A DNA stretch of 64,000 bases from positions 985,501 to 1,049,500 of the forward strand of contig NZ_CP087176.1 of the NCBI RefSeq assembly GCF_024748695.1, written 5' to 3'. Below are positions 53,848 to 62,757 of this stretch, one piece after another (position 1 is the first letter of the stretch; every line of letters starts with the position of its first letter). Under the pieces are notes generated by a model. It searched no databases, was not told the DNA's origin, and was given only the letters and a program-made list of their open reading frames with translations. The DNA comes from Pseudomonas sp. B21-040 (GTDB taxonomy: Bacteria > Pseudomonadota > Gammaproteobacteria > Pseudomonadales > Pseudomonadaceae). The position numbers were made by a program, and so were the translations under genes.

Positions 53848-54178
53848 GGGTTGTGTACATATCCGTTGCTGCGGTAACGGCCGCTTAGGGTTTCGCCCTT
53901 ACGGCGACTCACTTTTTTTTCAAACGCCAAAAAAAAGTAAGCAAAAAAAGGCTCGCCCCGAGCGTCCGGCCCCTCGCTGGGGCTCGGCGTTCCTTCGCTC
54001 CGGTATCCATCCGGGGACACTGCCCTCCGGTCGGCTTCGCTTCGACCTACATGCAGCGTGTTCGACTGCGTCGAACGGCGCTGCGCGCCACTCCCCGGAT
54101 GCACACCTCCACTCAGCCTCCCGAAGGGGCGGGTGGATCAAGATCAAGAGCTGAAGGCGAGCTAACGCTCGGCCTGAT
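53848..54178. repeat. Long Pseudomonas dispersed repeat element
   Basis: Starts near GGTTGTGTACATATCCGTTG, continues through GGTTTCGCCCTTACGGCGAC, a stretch of Ts and As (AAACGCCAAAAAAAAGTAA) and a GC-rich body (GGCTCGGCGTTCCTTCGCTC) to about 54178. I recognise this as a high-copy, several-hundred-base element in fluorescent pseudomonads; small frames annotated inside it are spurious. Exact ends are approximate. Confidence 0.7.
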
Positions 54179-54210
54179 GAGTGGTGAGAAGCGGCCGGTG
54201 TACTCATTCC

Positions 54211-54374
54211 CTGTAGGAGCTTGGCTTGCCAGCGATGGCGGCCTGACAGCCGACCAATCTCTTCCAGACGGCCCCGGTCCAATTGTAGGAGCGAGCCTGC
54301 TCGCGATGGCGGACTCACATTCAACATTGAAGTCGACTGACACACCGTCATCGCGAGCAGGCTCACTCCTACAG
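54211..54374. repeat. Cluster of three REP cores
   Basis: Two cores in the same orientation (54211-54240, 54283-54312) and one inverted (54349-54374). The first is degenerate (TTGGCTTGCCAGCGATGG); the second and third pair as GTAGGAGCGAGCCTGCTCGCGATGG / its complement. Confidence 0.85.
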
Positions 54375-54396
54375 GAGGATTGGTTTCTGCCGGGGA

Positions 54397-54774
54397 TTAG
54401 CGGTGTGGCGTGGGTTTGGGGATTTCGAGGTTATCCATCATCCGGTTCGCTGCCAGTTCCGCCAGCATGACGATCTGCTGAATCGCCATCGCCGTGTTCC
54501 GATGCGGGCCTTCCAGATAGGCGGCAAAATCGCCGGCCATCACACTGGCCTGGGCCAACGATTCACAAGTGTGGGCCAGCAAGTCCTCGTCTTTGATATT
54601 GGGCGCAAGCACGAACATTGTGCTGGGCTTGCGAGTCGCGGGTGATTTGAGGGCGGCGGGATTGAGGTAGTGATTCAACGCGCGTTCGGCGGCTTCGTTG
54701 AGTTTTTTGGAGTCGATGGATTCGTAGGGGGAAACGTCGTCGGTTTCCGGAGGATTCGGTGATTCTTTAATCAT
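54397..54774 (-). CDS. DUF6124 family protein
   Basis: A 125-residue acidic, helix-rich protein (MIKESPNPPETDDVSPYESI start). The family block LLAHTCESLAQASVMAGDFAAYLEGPHRNTAMAI is complete. Members are numerous in Pseudomonas, often several per genome, with unknown function. The ATG at 54774 is chosen; the residues upstream in the open frame are not family-like. Confidence 0.85.
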   Translation of the reverse strand: MIKESPNPPETDDVSPYESIDSKKLNEAAERALNHYLNPAALKSPATRKPSTMFVLAPNIKDEDLLAHTCESLAQASVMAGDFAAYLEGPHRNTAMAIQQIVMLAELAANRMMDNLEIPKPTPHR

Positions 54775-55098
54775 TGGCAAAGATCCTTGAAGTCGAGGAG
54801 CCGCCACTTTCCGTTTTCCAGACGATTGGGTGGCAGCTGTACGCGGACTGGAAAAACCGAGAAGGATCAAACCCGGCAGACCCGAAGGTCTCCCACGCAC
54901 AGCCGCCATAACTTAAATCGCGGAGCTGAAAAAGCGCCGCATTATGTCATGTGCTGTGACCCTATCTTCGGGTTTTCCAGGCCCGATCGCTGAAAAGCCA
55001 GCGACGCCCAAAGCCTACCCATTTCCCGTCTGACCCAACAACCGACAGAACCCGTCGGAAACCTTCCCCAAATTCTCCGCGTCTGTAGGACCGTGAAA
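54775..55098. other. Intergenic region, nothing recognised
   Basis: 324 bases between the DUF6124 gene and the LysR gene 3' end. It should hold the DUF6124 promoter; I see no hairpin with a T tract, repeat or small gene worth naming. Confidence 0.5.
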
Positions 55099-56067
55099 TC
55101 AGTTCGCCACCCGGGCGCCAGCCAGGCTCCCGCTCAATTCATATGCCGCCAGTTCCGCCTGATGCGCCGCCAGAATCTCCGGCAACGACCCGCGCAAGTA
55201 CTCGACCCACGTCTTGATCTTCGCATCCAGATACTGGCGCGACGGGTAGATTGCGTACAGGTTCAGCTCCTGCGACCGGTACTTGGGCATCACCCGCACC
55301 AGCGAGCCGTTGCGCAGCCCTTCAATCGCCGCGTACACCGGCAACACGCCAACGCCCATGCCGCTGGTGATTGCGGTCTTCATCGCATCCGCCGAGTTCA
55401 CCAAAAACGGTGAGCTGTTGATGGTCACCATTTCCTGGCCATCCGGGCCGTCGAAGGCCCATTTCTCCAGCGGGATCACCGGGCTTACCAGGCGCAGGCA
55501 CATGTGGTTGAGCAAGTCGCTGGGCTTTTGCGCGCAGCCGTTGGCTTTCACATAGGCCGGCGAGGCGCAGACGATGCTGTAGGTGATACCCAGGCGCTGG
55601 GACACAAAACCCGAGTCCGGCAGTTCGCTGGCCAGCACGATGGACACGTCGTAGCCCTCGTCGAGCAGGTCCGGCACGCGGTTGGCCATGGTCAGGTCGA
55701 AGGTGACGTCCGGGTGGGTCTTGCGATAGCGGGCGATGGCGTCGATCACGAAGTGCTGACCGATGCCGGTCATGGTGTGCACCTTGAGCTGCCCGGCCGG
55801 CCGCGCATGGGCGTCGCTGGCCTCGGCTTCGGCTTCTTCGACGTAGGCCAGGATCTGCTCGCAGCGCAACAAGTAGCGCTTGCCGGCTTCGGTCAGGGCG
55901 ATGCGGCGGGTGGTGCGGTTGAGCAGGCGGGTTTGCAGGTGGGCTTCCAGGTTGGAGACCGCGCGCGAGACGTTGGCCGTGGTGGTGTCCAGTTGCACGG
56001 CGGCGGCGGTGAAGCTGCCGGCCTCGGCCACGTAACTGAAGGCGCGCATGTTTTGCAAAGTGTCCAT
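55099..56067 (-). CDS. LysR-family regulator (AaeR/CrgA-like)
   Basis: A 322-residue regulator. The HTH is at about 5-60 (QNMRAFSYVAEAGSFTAAAVQLDTTTANVSRAVSNLEAHL...NRTTRRIALTEAG) and the effector domain runs from QLKVHTMTGIGQHFVIDAI; it belongs to the CrgA-like group with a short linker. It is transcribed divergently from an Aae-like efflux operon (273 bases between starts, including a 91-base palindrome), the same layout as aaeR-aaeXAB of E. coli, so it probably activates that operon in response to an aromatic acid. Confidence 0.92.
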   Translation of the reverse strand: MDTLQNMRAFSYVAEAGSFTAAAVQLDTTTANVSRAVSNLEAHLQTRLLNRTTRRIALTEAGKRYLLRCEQILAYVEEAEAEASDAHARPAGQLKVHTMTGIGQHFVIDAIARYRKTHPDVTFDLTMANRVPDLLDEGYDVSIVLASELPDSGFVSQRLGITYSIVCASPAYVKANGCAQKPSDLLNHMCLRLVSPVIPLEKWAFDGPDGQEMVTINSSPFLVNSADAMKTAITSGMGVGVLPVYAAIEGLRNGSLVRVMPKYRSQELNLYAIYPSRQYLDAKIKTWVEYLRGSLPEILAAHQAELAAYELSGSLAGARVAN

Positions 56068-56212
56068 GGGGTGCTCTCGGGTTCGATGGCAAATTGTGAC
56101 ACGAAGTTTCAGGGGCTGAGACCCCGACAAAGGGATTATCGCGTTAACGGTAACAAAGATTCACAAGAATCCCAGCTTATCGCCAACCAGACCCACCCCT
56201 AGAATTGCGCCA

Positions 56213-56303
56213 CTGTAGGAGCCGGGCTTGCCCGCGATGGCATCACCGCGGTCATCCAGACCCACCGCGGTGATGCCATCGCGGGCAAGCCCGGCTCCTA
56301 CAG
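56213..56303. repeat. Perfect 40-bp palindromic REP pair
   Basis: Arm 56213-56252 (CTGTAGGAGCCGGGCTTGCC...) is an exact complement of arm 56264-56303, with an 11-base loop (CATCCAGACCC). It lies in the divergent promoter region between the LysR gene and the efflux operon, 37 bases before the channel gene start. Confidence 0.93.
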
Positions 56304-56339
56304 GAACTCGTACCTCCCCTATTTCAGGAAATCGCAGCA

Positions 56340-57851
56340 GTGCCGCGTCGCATCAGCAGAGCGCTTCAGCCGCTCAGTGTTTTGGCTTTAACCCTGGCAA
56401 TCAGTGGCTGCATCGGTACCGCAGGGATCGCCCCGCAGGGCAAGGCACTGGAGGCCGATTCATTGGCCACCGACGCAGCCATCCAGAGCGCCGCACAAGA
56501 CGCGCACTGGCCCACCGCACAATGGTGGCAGGCTTATGGCGACCCGCAACTGAACCGCTGGATCGACCGCGCCGTGCAAGGCAGCCCGACCATGGCCATG
56601 GCCGCCGCACGGGTGCGCCAGGCCAAATCCATGGCCGGCATCGCCGAATCCGCCGAGTCGTTGCAGATCAATGGCGAATCCACCCTCAAGCGCCACAACT
56701 GGCCGACCGATCAGTTCTACGGGCCGGGTGAGCTGGCCAACACCACCACTTGGGATAACAACGCCGCCCTGGGTTTCAGCTATGCGCTGGACCTCTGGGG
56801 TCGCGAAAGCAATGCCACGGAACGCGCCGTGGACATGGCGCACATGAGCGCCGCCGAAGCGCGCCTGGCGCAGCTCGAATTGCAGAACAACATCGTGCGT
56901 GCCTACATCGAGCTGTCGTTGCATTACGCGCAGCGCGACATCGTCGAAGCGACCCTGAAACAGCAACAACAGATTCTCGACCTGGCGCAAAAGCGCCTGA
57001 ACGGTGGCATCGGCACGCATTTCGAAGTCAGCCAGGCGCAAACGCCGCTGCCGGAAACCCATCGGCAGATTGATGCGCTGGACGAAGAAATCGCCCTCAG
57101 CCGCAACCAGCTCGCGGCATTGGCTGGCTTCGGTCCGGGGGAGGGTGCGCAATTGCAGCGGCCGACATTGTCGTTGGGCACGGCGCTGAAATTGCCGTCG
57201 GCGTTACCCGCGCAATTGCTCGGTCAACGCCCGGATGTGGTCGCCAGTCGCTGGCAAGTGGCGGCGCAAGCGCGGGGCATTGATGTCGCGCACGCCGGTT
57301 TTTATCCCAACGTCGATCTGGTTGGCAGCCTCGGCTACATGGCCACGGGCGGCGGGGCGCTGGAGTTTTTGACCGGCAAGAAACTCAACTACAGCGTCGG
57401 CCCGGCGATTTCGTTGCCGATTTTCGATGGCGGGCGTTTGCGTTCGGAGCTGGGTGAAGCCTCGGCCGGGTATGACATCGCCGTGGCCAAGTACAACCAG
57501 ACACTGGTCAATGCACTGAAAAACATCTCTGACCAGTTGATCCGCCGTGAGTCCATGGACAAGCAGCAGGCCTTCGCTGCCGAGTCGGTGGCCACCGCGC
57601 AGAAGACCTATGACATCGCGATGATCGCCTACCAGCGCGGGCTCACCGATTACCTCAACGTGCTCAATGCCCAGACGCTGTTGTTCAAGCAGCAGCAGGT
57701 TCAGCAACAGGTTCAGGCGGCGCGGTTGAGTGCTCATGCAGAACTGGTGACGGCGCTCGGTGGAGGATTGGGGGCGGGCAATGATGTGCCAACCACCGAA
57801 CAAACCCAGGCCCCGAAAACCCCGGCCCTGCTTCAGAGCCTCACAAATTGA
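56340..57851 (+). CDS. RND/FUSC-type outer-membrane channel lipoprotein (OprM/NodT family)
   Basis: A 503-residue outer-membrane factor. The lipoprotein signal ends LALTLAISGC (lipobox, Cys at about 24). The mature part has the two OEP repeats: WWQAYGDPQLNRWIDRAVQGSPTMAMAAARVRQA ... and, in the second half, RPDVVASRWQVAAQARGIDVAHAGFYPNVDLVG. The channel would span periplasm and outer membrane for the FUSC/HlyD exporter encoded downstream. The start is GTG at 56340 with AGGA eight bases upstream. The C-terminal 25 residues (TTEQTQAPKTP) are a flexible tail. Confidence 0.93.
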   Translation: MPRRISRALQPLSVLALTLAISGCIGTAGIAPQGKALEADSLATDAAIQSAAQDAHWPTAQWWQAYGDPQLNRWIDRAVQGSPTMAMAAARVRQAKSMAGIAESAESLQINGESTLKRHNWPTDQFYGPGELANTTTWDNNAALGFSYALDLWGRESNATERAVDMAHMSAAEARLAQLELQNNIVRAYIELSLHYAQRDIVEATLKQQQQILDLAQKRLNGGIGTHFEVSQAQTPLPETHRQIDALDEEIALSRNQLAALAGFGPGEGAQLQRPTLSLGTALKLPSALPAQLLGQRPDVVASRWQVAAQARGIDVAHAGFYPNVDLVGSLGYMATGGGALEFLTGKKLNYSVGPAISLPIFDGGRLRSELGEASAGYDIAVAKYNQTLVNALKNISDQLIRRESMDKQQAFAAESVATAQKTYDIAMIAYQRGLTDYLNVLNAQTLLFKQQQVQQQVQAARLSAHAELVTALGGGLGAGNDVPTTEQTQAPKTPALLQSLTN

Positions 57852-57859
57852 ACACGGAC

Positions 57860-57953
57860 CCTGTGGGAGCGAGCTTGCTCGCGATGAGGCCGTGTCAGTC
57901 AATGCATGTGTCGCCTGACACTCCGCCATCGCGAGCAAGCTCGCTCCCACAGG
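57860..57953. repeat. Paired REP palindrome with long arms
   Basis: CCTGTGGGAGCGAGCTTGCTCGCGATG... (57860-57898) pairs with CTGACACTCCGCCATCGCGAGC... (57915-57953), about 39-base arms with few mismatches, between the channel and FUSC genes. Confidence 0.88.
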
Positions 57954-57990
57954 TTCTGCGTCTTAATCGAATCTCACTGAGCAGGATTTC

Positions 57991-60183
57991 ATGACGCCCT
58001 TGCCCGCACCTTTGCGCTGGCTGTATTCCCTTGAATGGCGCCGGGGTTTCTTTGACTGGGCGCGCAGTGATGGCGTGACCTGGGTCTACATTTTCAAGGT
58101 GCTGTTCGCCGCATTCCTGACGCTGTGGCTGGCGATGCGTCTGGAATTTCCGCAACCGCGCACGGCGATGATCACGGTGTTTATCGTGATGCAGCCGCAG
58201 AGCGGGCAGGTGTTTGCCAAGAGTTTTTACCGCTTTCTCGGCACGTTGACCGGGTCGGCGGTGATGGTCGCGCTGATTGCCTTGTTCGCGCAGAACACTG
58301 AGCTGTTCCTCGGCTCGCTGGCGATTTGGGTGGGTATTTGCTCGGCCGGCGCGGCGCGGTATCGCAACTTTCGCGCCTACGGTTTTGTCCTCGCCGGGTA
58401 CACCGCCGCAATGGTCGGTTTGCCTGCCTTGGCACACCCGGACGGCGCCTTCATGGCGGCAGTCTGGCGAGTGTTGGAGATCTCCCTCGGCATTCTCTGC
58501 TCGACACTGGTCAGCGCCGCCATCCTGCCGCAAACCGCCAGCGCCGCGATGCGCAACGCTTTGTATCAGCGCTTCGGCGTGTTCGCCTTGTTCGTCACCG
58601 ATGGCTTGCGCGGTCGCAGTCAACGGGAGGCTTTTGAGGCCAGCAACGTGCGCTTCATCGCCGAGGCGGTCGGGCTGGAAGGGCTGCGCAGCGTCACCGT
58701 GTTTGAAGACCCGCACATGCGTCGACGCAACGGTCGGCTCAATCGCTTGAACAGCGAGTTCATGGGCATCACCACCCGGTTCAATGCCTTGCATCAGTTG
58801 CTCGAACGCTTGCGCAGCAGTGGTGCCGACCCCGTGGTCGCGGCGATCAAACCGGGGTTGCAGGACTTGGCGGAAGTGCTCGACGGCTTCAGTGGCCGGG
58901 CCTTGACCCATGCAGACGCGGCCCGCCTGGTCGCCGAGTTGAGCGCTTACAAAGAGGGTTTGCCGGCCCGGGTGCGCAACTTGCGTGCGCACTTTCAGGA
59001 GACCCGGCCGAGCGACGCCGAGTTGCTGGATTTCCACACCGCGTACGAGTTGCTCTACCGCTTCGTCGATGACCTGCACAGTTATGCACAGACCCACGCC
59101 TCGCTGGCTGAACATAGCCATGAGCGGGAGCAATGGGATGAGCCGTTCACCCCGCAAACCAACTGGATGGCGTCCGCCGCTTCGGGGATTCGCGCGGCGT
59201 TCATTCTGGTGGTGCTCGGCAGTTACTGGGTGGCCACGGCCTGGCCGAGTGGCGCGACCATGACCCTGATAGCCGCCGCCACCGTGGGGCTTTCTGCGGC
59301 GACACCCAACCCTAAGCGCATGGCGTTTCAGATGGCGTGCGGGACGCTGCTCGGGGCGTTGATCGGCTTCGTCGAGATGTTTTTCATCTTCCCGTGGATC
59401 GACGGTTTCCCGTTGCTGTGCGTGATGCTCGCGCCGGTGATCGTGCTCGGTTCGTTCCTCACGTCGCGACCGCAATACGCCGGTGTCGGCCTCGGTTTGT
59501 TGATCTTCTTCAGCACCGGTTCAGTGCCGGACAACCTCACGGTCTACAACCCGTACACCTTCATCAACGATTACATCGCCATGGTGCTCGGCATGCTGGT
59601 ATGCGCGGCGGCCGGGGCAATCATTTTGCCGCCTAACAGCCGCTGGTTGTGGCGTCGGCTGGAGCAGGATTTGCGCGGGCAAGTGGTGTACGCCATCAGC
59701 GGCAAACTCAAGGGGCTGGCGTCGAGTTTTGAAAGCCGCACGCGGGACTTGCTGCACCAGGCTTACGGCCTCGCGGCGGGTCAGCCGCAAGTCCAAAGCG
59801 ACTTGTTGCGCTGGATGTTCGTGGTGCTGGAGGTGGGGCACGCGATCATCGAATTGCGCAAGGAACAGGCGATTCTGCCGGTGCACCCGGCCTATGCCGA
59901 AACGCAGCCGTGGCGCCAGGCCATCCGGGTGATGGGGCGTTCGCTGATGCGGCTGTTCTTGCAACCGAGCCAGAGCAACCTGGAGCGCAGCCTGATCGCG
60001 GTCGACCATGCGATCAGTCGCGTGCAAGCCACGGATGAGCCTTTCGCGCCGCACTTCGACACCTCGGCCCTACGCCGGGTGAAGAGTTACCTGCACTTCA
60101 TTCGTACGTCGTTGCTGGACCCGCAGTCACCGCTCGCGGGCTTCACGAAAACCGAGCCCAAAGGACTTGAACATGCCTCGTGA
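57991..60183 (+). CDS. FUSC-family aromatic-acid efflux protein (AaeB-like)
   Basis: A 730-residue inner-membrane transporter with two clusters of membrane helices (about 28-180 and 395-540) separated by a long cytoplasmic region and followed by a ~170-residue C-terminal soluble part. Family blocks: FLTLWLAMRLEFPQPRTAMITVFIVMQPQSGQVFAKSFYR (first cluster) and TPNPKRMAFQMACGTLLGALIG (second). AaeB-type proteins export hydroxylated aromatic acids. The start is ATG 57991 (GAGCAGG upstream). It overlaps the DUF1656 gene by 11 bp. Confidence 0.94.
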   Translation: MTPLPAPLRWLYSLEWRRGFFDWARSDGVTWVYIFKVLFAAFLTLWLAMRLEFPQPRTAMITVFIVMQPQSGQVFAKSFYRFLGTLTGSAVMVALIALFAQNTELFLGSLAIWVGICSAGAARYRNFRAYGFVLAGYTAAMVGLPALAHPDGAFMAAVWRVLEISLGILCSTLVSAAILPQTASAAMRNALYQRFGVFALFVTDGLRGRSQREAFEASNVRFIAEAVGLEGLRSVTVFEDPHMRRRNGRLNRLNSEFMGITTRFNALHQLLERLRSSGADPVVAAIKPGLQDLAEVLDGFSGRALTHADAARLVAELSAYKEGLPARVRNLRAHFQETRPSDAELLDFHTAYELLYRFVDDLHSYAQTHASLAEHSHEREQWDEPFTPQTNWMASAASGIRAAFILVVLGSYWVATAWPSGATMTLIAAATVGLSAATPNPKRMAFQMACGTLLGALIGFVEMFFIFPWIDGFPLLCVMLAPVIVLGSFLTSRPQYAGVGLGLLIFFSTGSVPDNLTVYNPYTFINDYIAMVLGMLVCAAAGAIILPPNSRWLWRRLEQDLRGQVVYAISGKLKGLASSFESRTRDLLHQAYGLAAGQPQVQSDLLRWMFVVLEVGHAIIELRKEQAILPVHPAYAETQPWRQAIRVMGRSLMRLFLQPSQSNLERSLIAVDHAISRVQATDEPFAPHFDTSALRRVKSYLHFIRTSLLDPQSPLAGFTKTEPKGLEHAS

Positions 60184-60373
60184 GATCGCCTTCCACGGCG
60201 TGTACATGCCGACCATGACCCTGATGTTTTTCATCGCGGCGGCAATGGCCTGGGCGCTGGACCGATTCTTGTCCGGGTTCGATCTGTACCGCTTCTTCTG
60301 GCACCCGGCGCTGCTGCGCCTGAGCCTGTTTACCTGTCTGTTTGGCGCCCTGGCGCTGACTGTCTACCGTTGA
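60173..60373 (+). CDS. DUF1656 small membrane protein (AaeX-like)
   Basis: A 66-residue protein with two membrane segments (about 12-30 and 44-62): MPREIAFHGVYMPTMTLMFF start, then FDLYRFFWHPALLRLSLFT. DUF1656/AaeX proteins accompany FUSC transporters as probable accessory subunits. ATG 60173 is chosen; it lies inside the end of the FUSC gene (11 bp overlap). Confidence 0.92.
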   Translation: MPREIAFHGVYMPTMTLMFFIAAAMAWALDRFLSGFDLYRFFWHPALLRLSLFTCLFGALALTVYR

Positions 60374-60398
60374 CTCTCTATCACTGAAGAAGGCCCTG

Positions 60399-61265
60399 AT
60401 GAAAAAGCTTTTCAGCCTGCTCGCCACCCTGCTGGTGCTGGCCCTCGCGCTATGGATCGGCCGGACCTTGTGGGAGCACTACATGAACACCCCCTGGACC
60501 CGCGATGGCCGGGTGCGCGCCGACATCATCAACGTCGCCGCCGACGTCACCGGTGAAGTGGTGGACGTGCCGGTGCGCGACAACCAGTTAGTGAAGAAGG
60601 GCGATTTGCTGATGCAGATCGACCCCGAGCACTATCGCATCGCGGTCAAGCAGGCGCAGTCGCTGGTTGCTTCACGCAAGTCGACCTGGGAGATGCGCAA
60701 GGTCAATGCCCATCGCCGCGCCGACATGGACAACCTGGTGATCTCCAAGGAAAACCGCGACGACGCCAGCAATATCGCCGACTCGGCACTGGCCGATTAT
60801 CAACACGCGCAGGCACAACTCGAAGCCGCCGAACTCAACCTCAAGCGCACCGAAGTGCGGGCGGCGGTGGACGGCTACGTGACCAACCTCAACGTGCATC
60901 GCGGCGACTACGCGCGCATCGGCGAAGCGAAAATGGCCGTGGTCGATATGAACTCGTTCTGGGTGTACGGCTTTTTCGAAGAAACCAAGTTGCCGCACGT
61001 TCGCGTGGGCGATAAGGCCGACATGCAGTTGATGAGCGGTGAAGTGCTCAAGGGGCACGTGGAGAGTATTTCTCGCGGTATCTATGACCGCGACAACCCG
61101 GAGAGTCGCGAGCTGATTGCCGATGTGAACCCGACGTTCAACTGGGTGCGCCTGGCACAGCGGGTGCCGGTGCGGATTCACATTGATGAAGTGCCGGACG
61201 GGGTGTGGTTGGCGGCGGGGATTACGTGCACGGTGGTGGTCACGCCATCCCCGCTGCCGTTATAG
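60399..61265 (+). CDS. HlyD-family periplasmic adaptor (AaeA-like)
   Basis: A 288-residue membrane-fusion protein. One N-terminal membrane helix (about 4-24) anchors it; TPWTRDGRVRADIINVAADVTGEVVDV is the barrel-sandwich start, a short helical hairpin follows (about 80-150), and NLNVHRGDYARIGEAKMAVVDM with FWVYGFFEETKLPHVRVGDKADM is the returning lipoyl/beta-barrel block. It would link the FUSC transporter and the outer-membrane channel. Last gene of the operon (26 bp after DUF1656). Confidence 0.94.
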   Translation: MKKLFSLLATLLVLALALWIGRTLWEHYMNTPWTRDGRVRADIINVAADVTGEVVDVPVRDNQLVKKGDLLMQIDPEHYRIAVKQAQSLVASRKSTWEMRKVNAHRRADMDNLVISKENRDDASNIADSALADYQHAQAQLEAAELNLKRTEVRAAVDGYVTNLNVHRGDYARIGEAKMAVVDMNSFWVYGFFEETKLPHVRVGDKADMQLMSGEVLKGHVESISRGIYDRDNPESRELIADVNPTFNWVRLAQRVPVRIHIDEVPDGVWLAAGITCTVVVTPSPLPL

Positions 61266-61284
61266 CAACCGGTACATCAATGAT

Positions 61285-62583
61285 TCAGCCTAGGTAACGG
61301 CGCAGCGAGCCTATCGACCCCCCTATCCCGCCGACATTTGCTGCCCAAAGAATCTTGCTATCGGGGCGGCTCACCACAAAGGCTGATCTGACACCCGTGT
61401 CCCTAATCAATACGGCGCCGTCCGTTCCGAACTCGGTATCGGGGCTGCCGTTGCTCAGCCAGCGTGAAAGGAATGGGCGTCCCGCTGACGAGAGCACCAG
61501 TTTTCCATCAGGTTGCATGTAACCGTCGGACCAGGAGGTCTCTGTTTCTGACGTATATTTCGTAATTAGTGGTTTGCCATCATTGAAGTCGAGGTCTTCC
61601 AGCCCCTCTTTTGTTATGCCGACCATCATTCCCTGGCTGACCGTACCGGGTTCATCCTCACCAGCCTTACCTGTGGCGACAAATCCGCGGGGTGTGGACA
61701 ACAGGTTGTTGAACTGGGTCCAGAGACCGCCTACGGGTACGGTGTGGTAACCCGGTGAGTTTCGACGGCCAAAAGTCTTGTCGAGCGTGCCGTCGTTATG
61801 GAAGCGTGCAATGACTGCTGTTCCTAATCCGGGTTGAAAACAAATATGACCCACCACCACAATTTTTCCGCCGGCTTGCGCGAGGCAGGCTTTCAGGCCG
61901 GTGGCTGCGTCCGGGTCTTGCCCTTTGATCTCCAGGCGGCCGTTACCGTTGAAGGTTGTATCGAGTGTGCCATTGGTATGCAGCCGATAAAGTATGCCAG
62001 TGGTTTTGTAAGCGTTGCCCCATTCATGATACTCGGTGCAGATGAGTAGCTTGCCATCTGCTTGCTGGGTGACATTGGCGTAGCGGGACATGTAAATTTC
62101 GGTTGAGCTATTTTCGATAACGAGATGGCCTGTGCCTTCTCCTCCGAAAGTCGTGTCCAGCTTATAGTCCTCGGTGTAACAGGCCATGGCCAAGTGGGGA
62201 ATTGACGTTCCCCCCTCGTTTATACCGACGCTACCGAGCATAAACAGGCGTCCGTCCTCAAGGCGCAGCAGCCGGCCACCCTTGCTGGATTCCTTAGGCC
62301 TGAAATTGTCGGTAATGACTCCATCAACACCAAAATCTTTATCAAGTATCCCATCAGGAGACAGCCGCGCCAGTCCGTACGAAGGTGGAGCCCCAAACCC
62401 AATCAATGGGTTTATTGACACTCCCAGGCCTACCAGGATCTTGTTGTCCGGGAGGATCAGAACGCCTTGGAGAAGGCGGTCAGTACCAATATAGGTCGGT
62501 AGAATACTCAGCGAGACTTCACCGTCAGTACCGAAAGTCGTGTCGAGGTCGCCTGCGCGGCGTGTCGAGTTTTTTGGATTCAT
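61285..62583 (-). CDS. Delta-60 repeat beta-propeller protein
   Basis: A 432-residue protein made of seven repeats of ~60 residues with the pattern 'L-x-x-G-x-L-D-x-x-F-G-x-x-G' starting near residues 11, 70, 134, 199, 259, 322 and 373 (e.g. GDLDTTFGTDG, LYRLHTNGTLDTTFNGNG, FHNDGTLDKTFG). This should fold as a seven-bladed propeller. There is no signal peptide. No catalytic residue is recognised; binding or adhesion is plausible. Codons are A/T-richer than the adjacent efflux operon. GAGG precedes the ATG at 62583. Not in an evident operon. Confidence 0.85.
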   Translation of the reverse strand: MNPKNSTRRAGDLDTTFGTDGEVSLSILPTYIGTDRLLQGVLILPDNKILVGLGVSINPLIGFGAPPSYGLARLSPDGILDKDFGVDGVITDNFRPKESSKGGRLLRLEDGRLFMLGSVGINEGGTSIPHLAMACYTEDYKLDTTFGGEGTGHLVIENSSTEIYMSRYANVTQQADGKLLICTEYHEWGNAYKTTGILYRLHTNGTLDTTFNGNGRLEIKGQDPDAATGLKACLAQAGGKIVVVGHICFQPGLGTAVIARFHNDGTLDKTFGRRNSPGYHTVPVGGLWTQFNNLLSTPRGFVATGKAGEDEPGTVSQGMMVGITKEGLEDLDFNDGKPLITKYTSETETSWSDGYMQPDGKLVLSSAGRPFLSRWLSNGSPDTEFGTDGAVLIRDTGVRSAFVVSRPDSKILWAANVGGIGGSIGSLRRYLG

Positions 62584-62757
62584 AACAACCTCTGCATGGT
62601 TAACGTGATGTTCACCGGCAGATGCGTGTTACTCGAAAAGGCTTGCGAGGTGCAGGCAGTCATTTCCCGGTAAGCGGCAGCCTGTGCGAGGAGCTACAAT
62701 GCGTCTACTGTCAGAAGTAACAGGTAGTCGCGGATTTCAGACGAGCGGGCAATGTGT

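Larger units (their letters stand above)
53728..54396. other. Intergenic region made almost entirely of repeats
   Basis: About 670 bases with no convincing gene. It contains a long Pseudomonas dispersed element (53848-54178) followed by three REP cores (54211-54374). The upstream ~110 bases should include the 2-hydroxyacid dehydrogenase promoter. Confidence 0.6.

Noticed and set aside
53846..54470. Several 70-150-codon frames between the 2-hydroxyacid dehydrogenase and DUF6124 genes
   Set aside because: They lie in the dispersed repeat and REP cores; high-copy repeats commonly give spurious frames.
57895..59475. A 526-codon minus-strand frame within the FUSC gene
   Set aside because: Antisense to a clear transporter gene and without start signal or domain.
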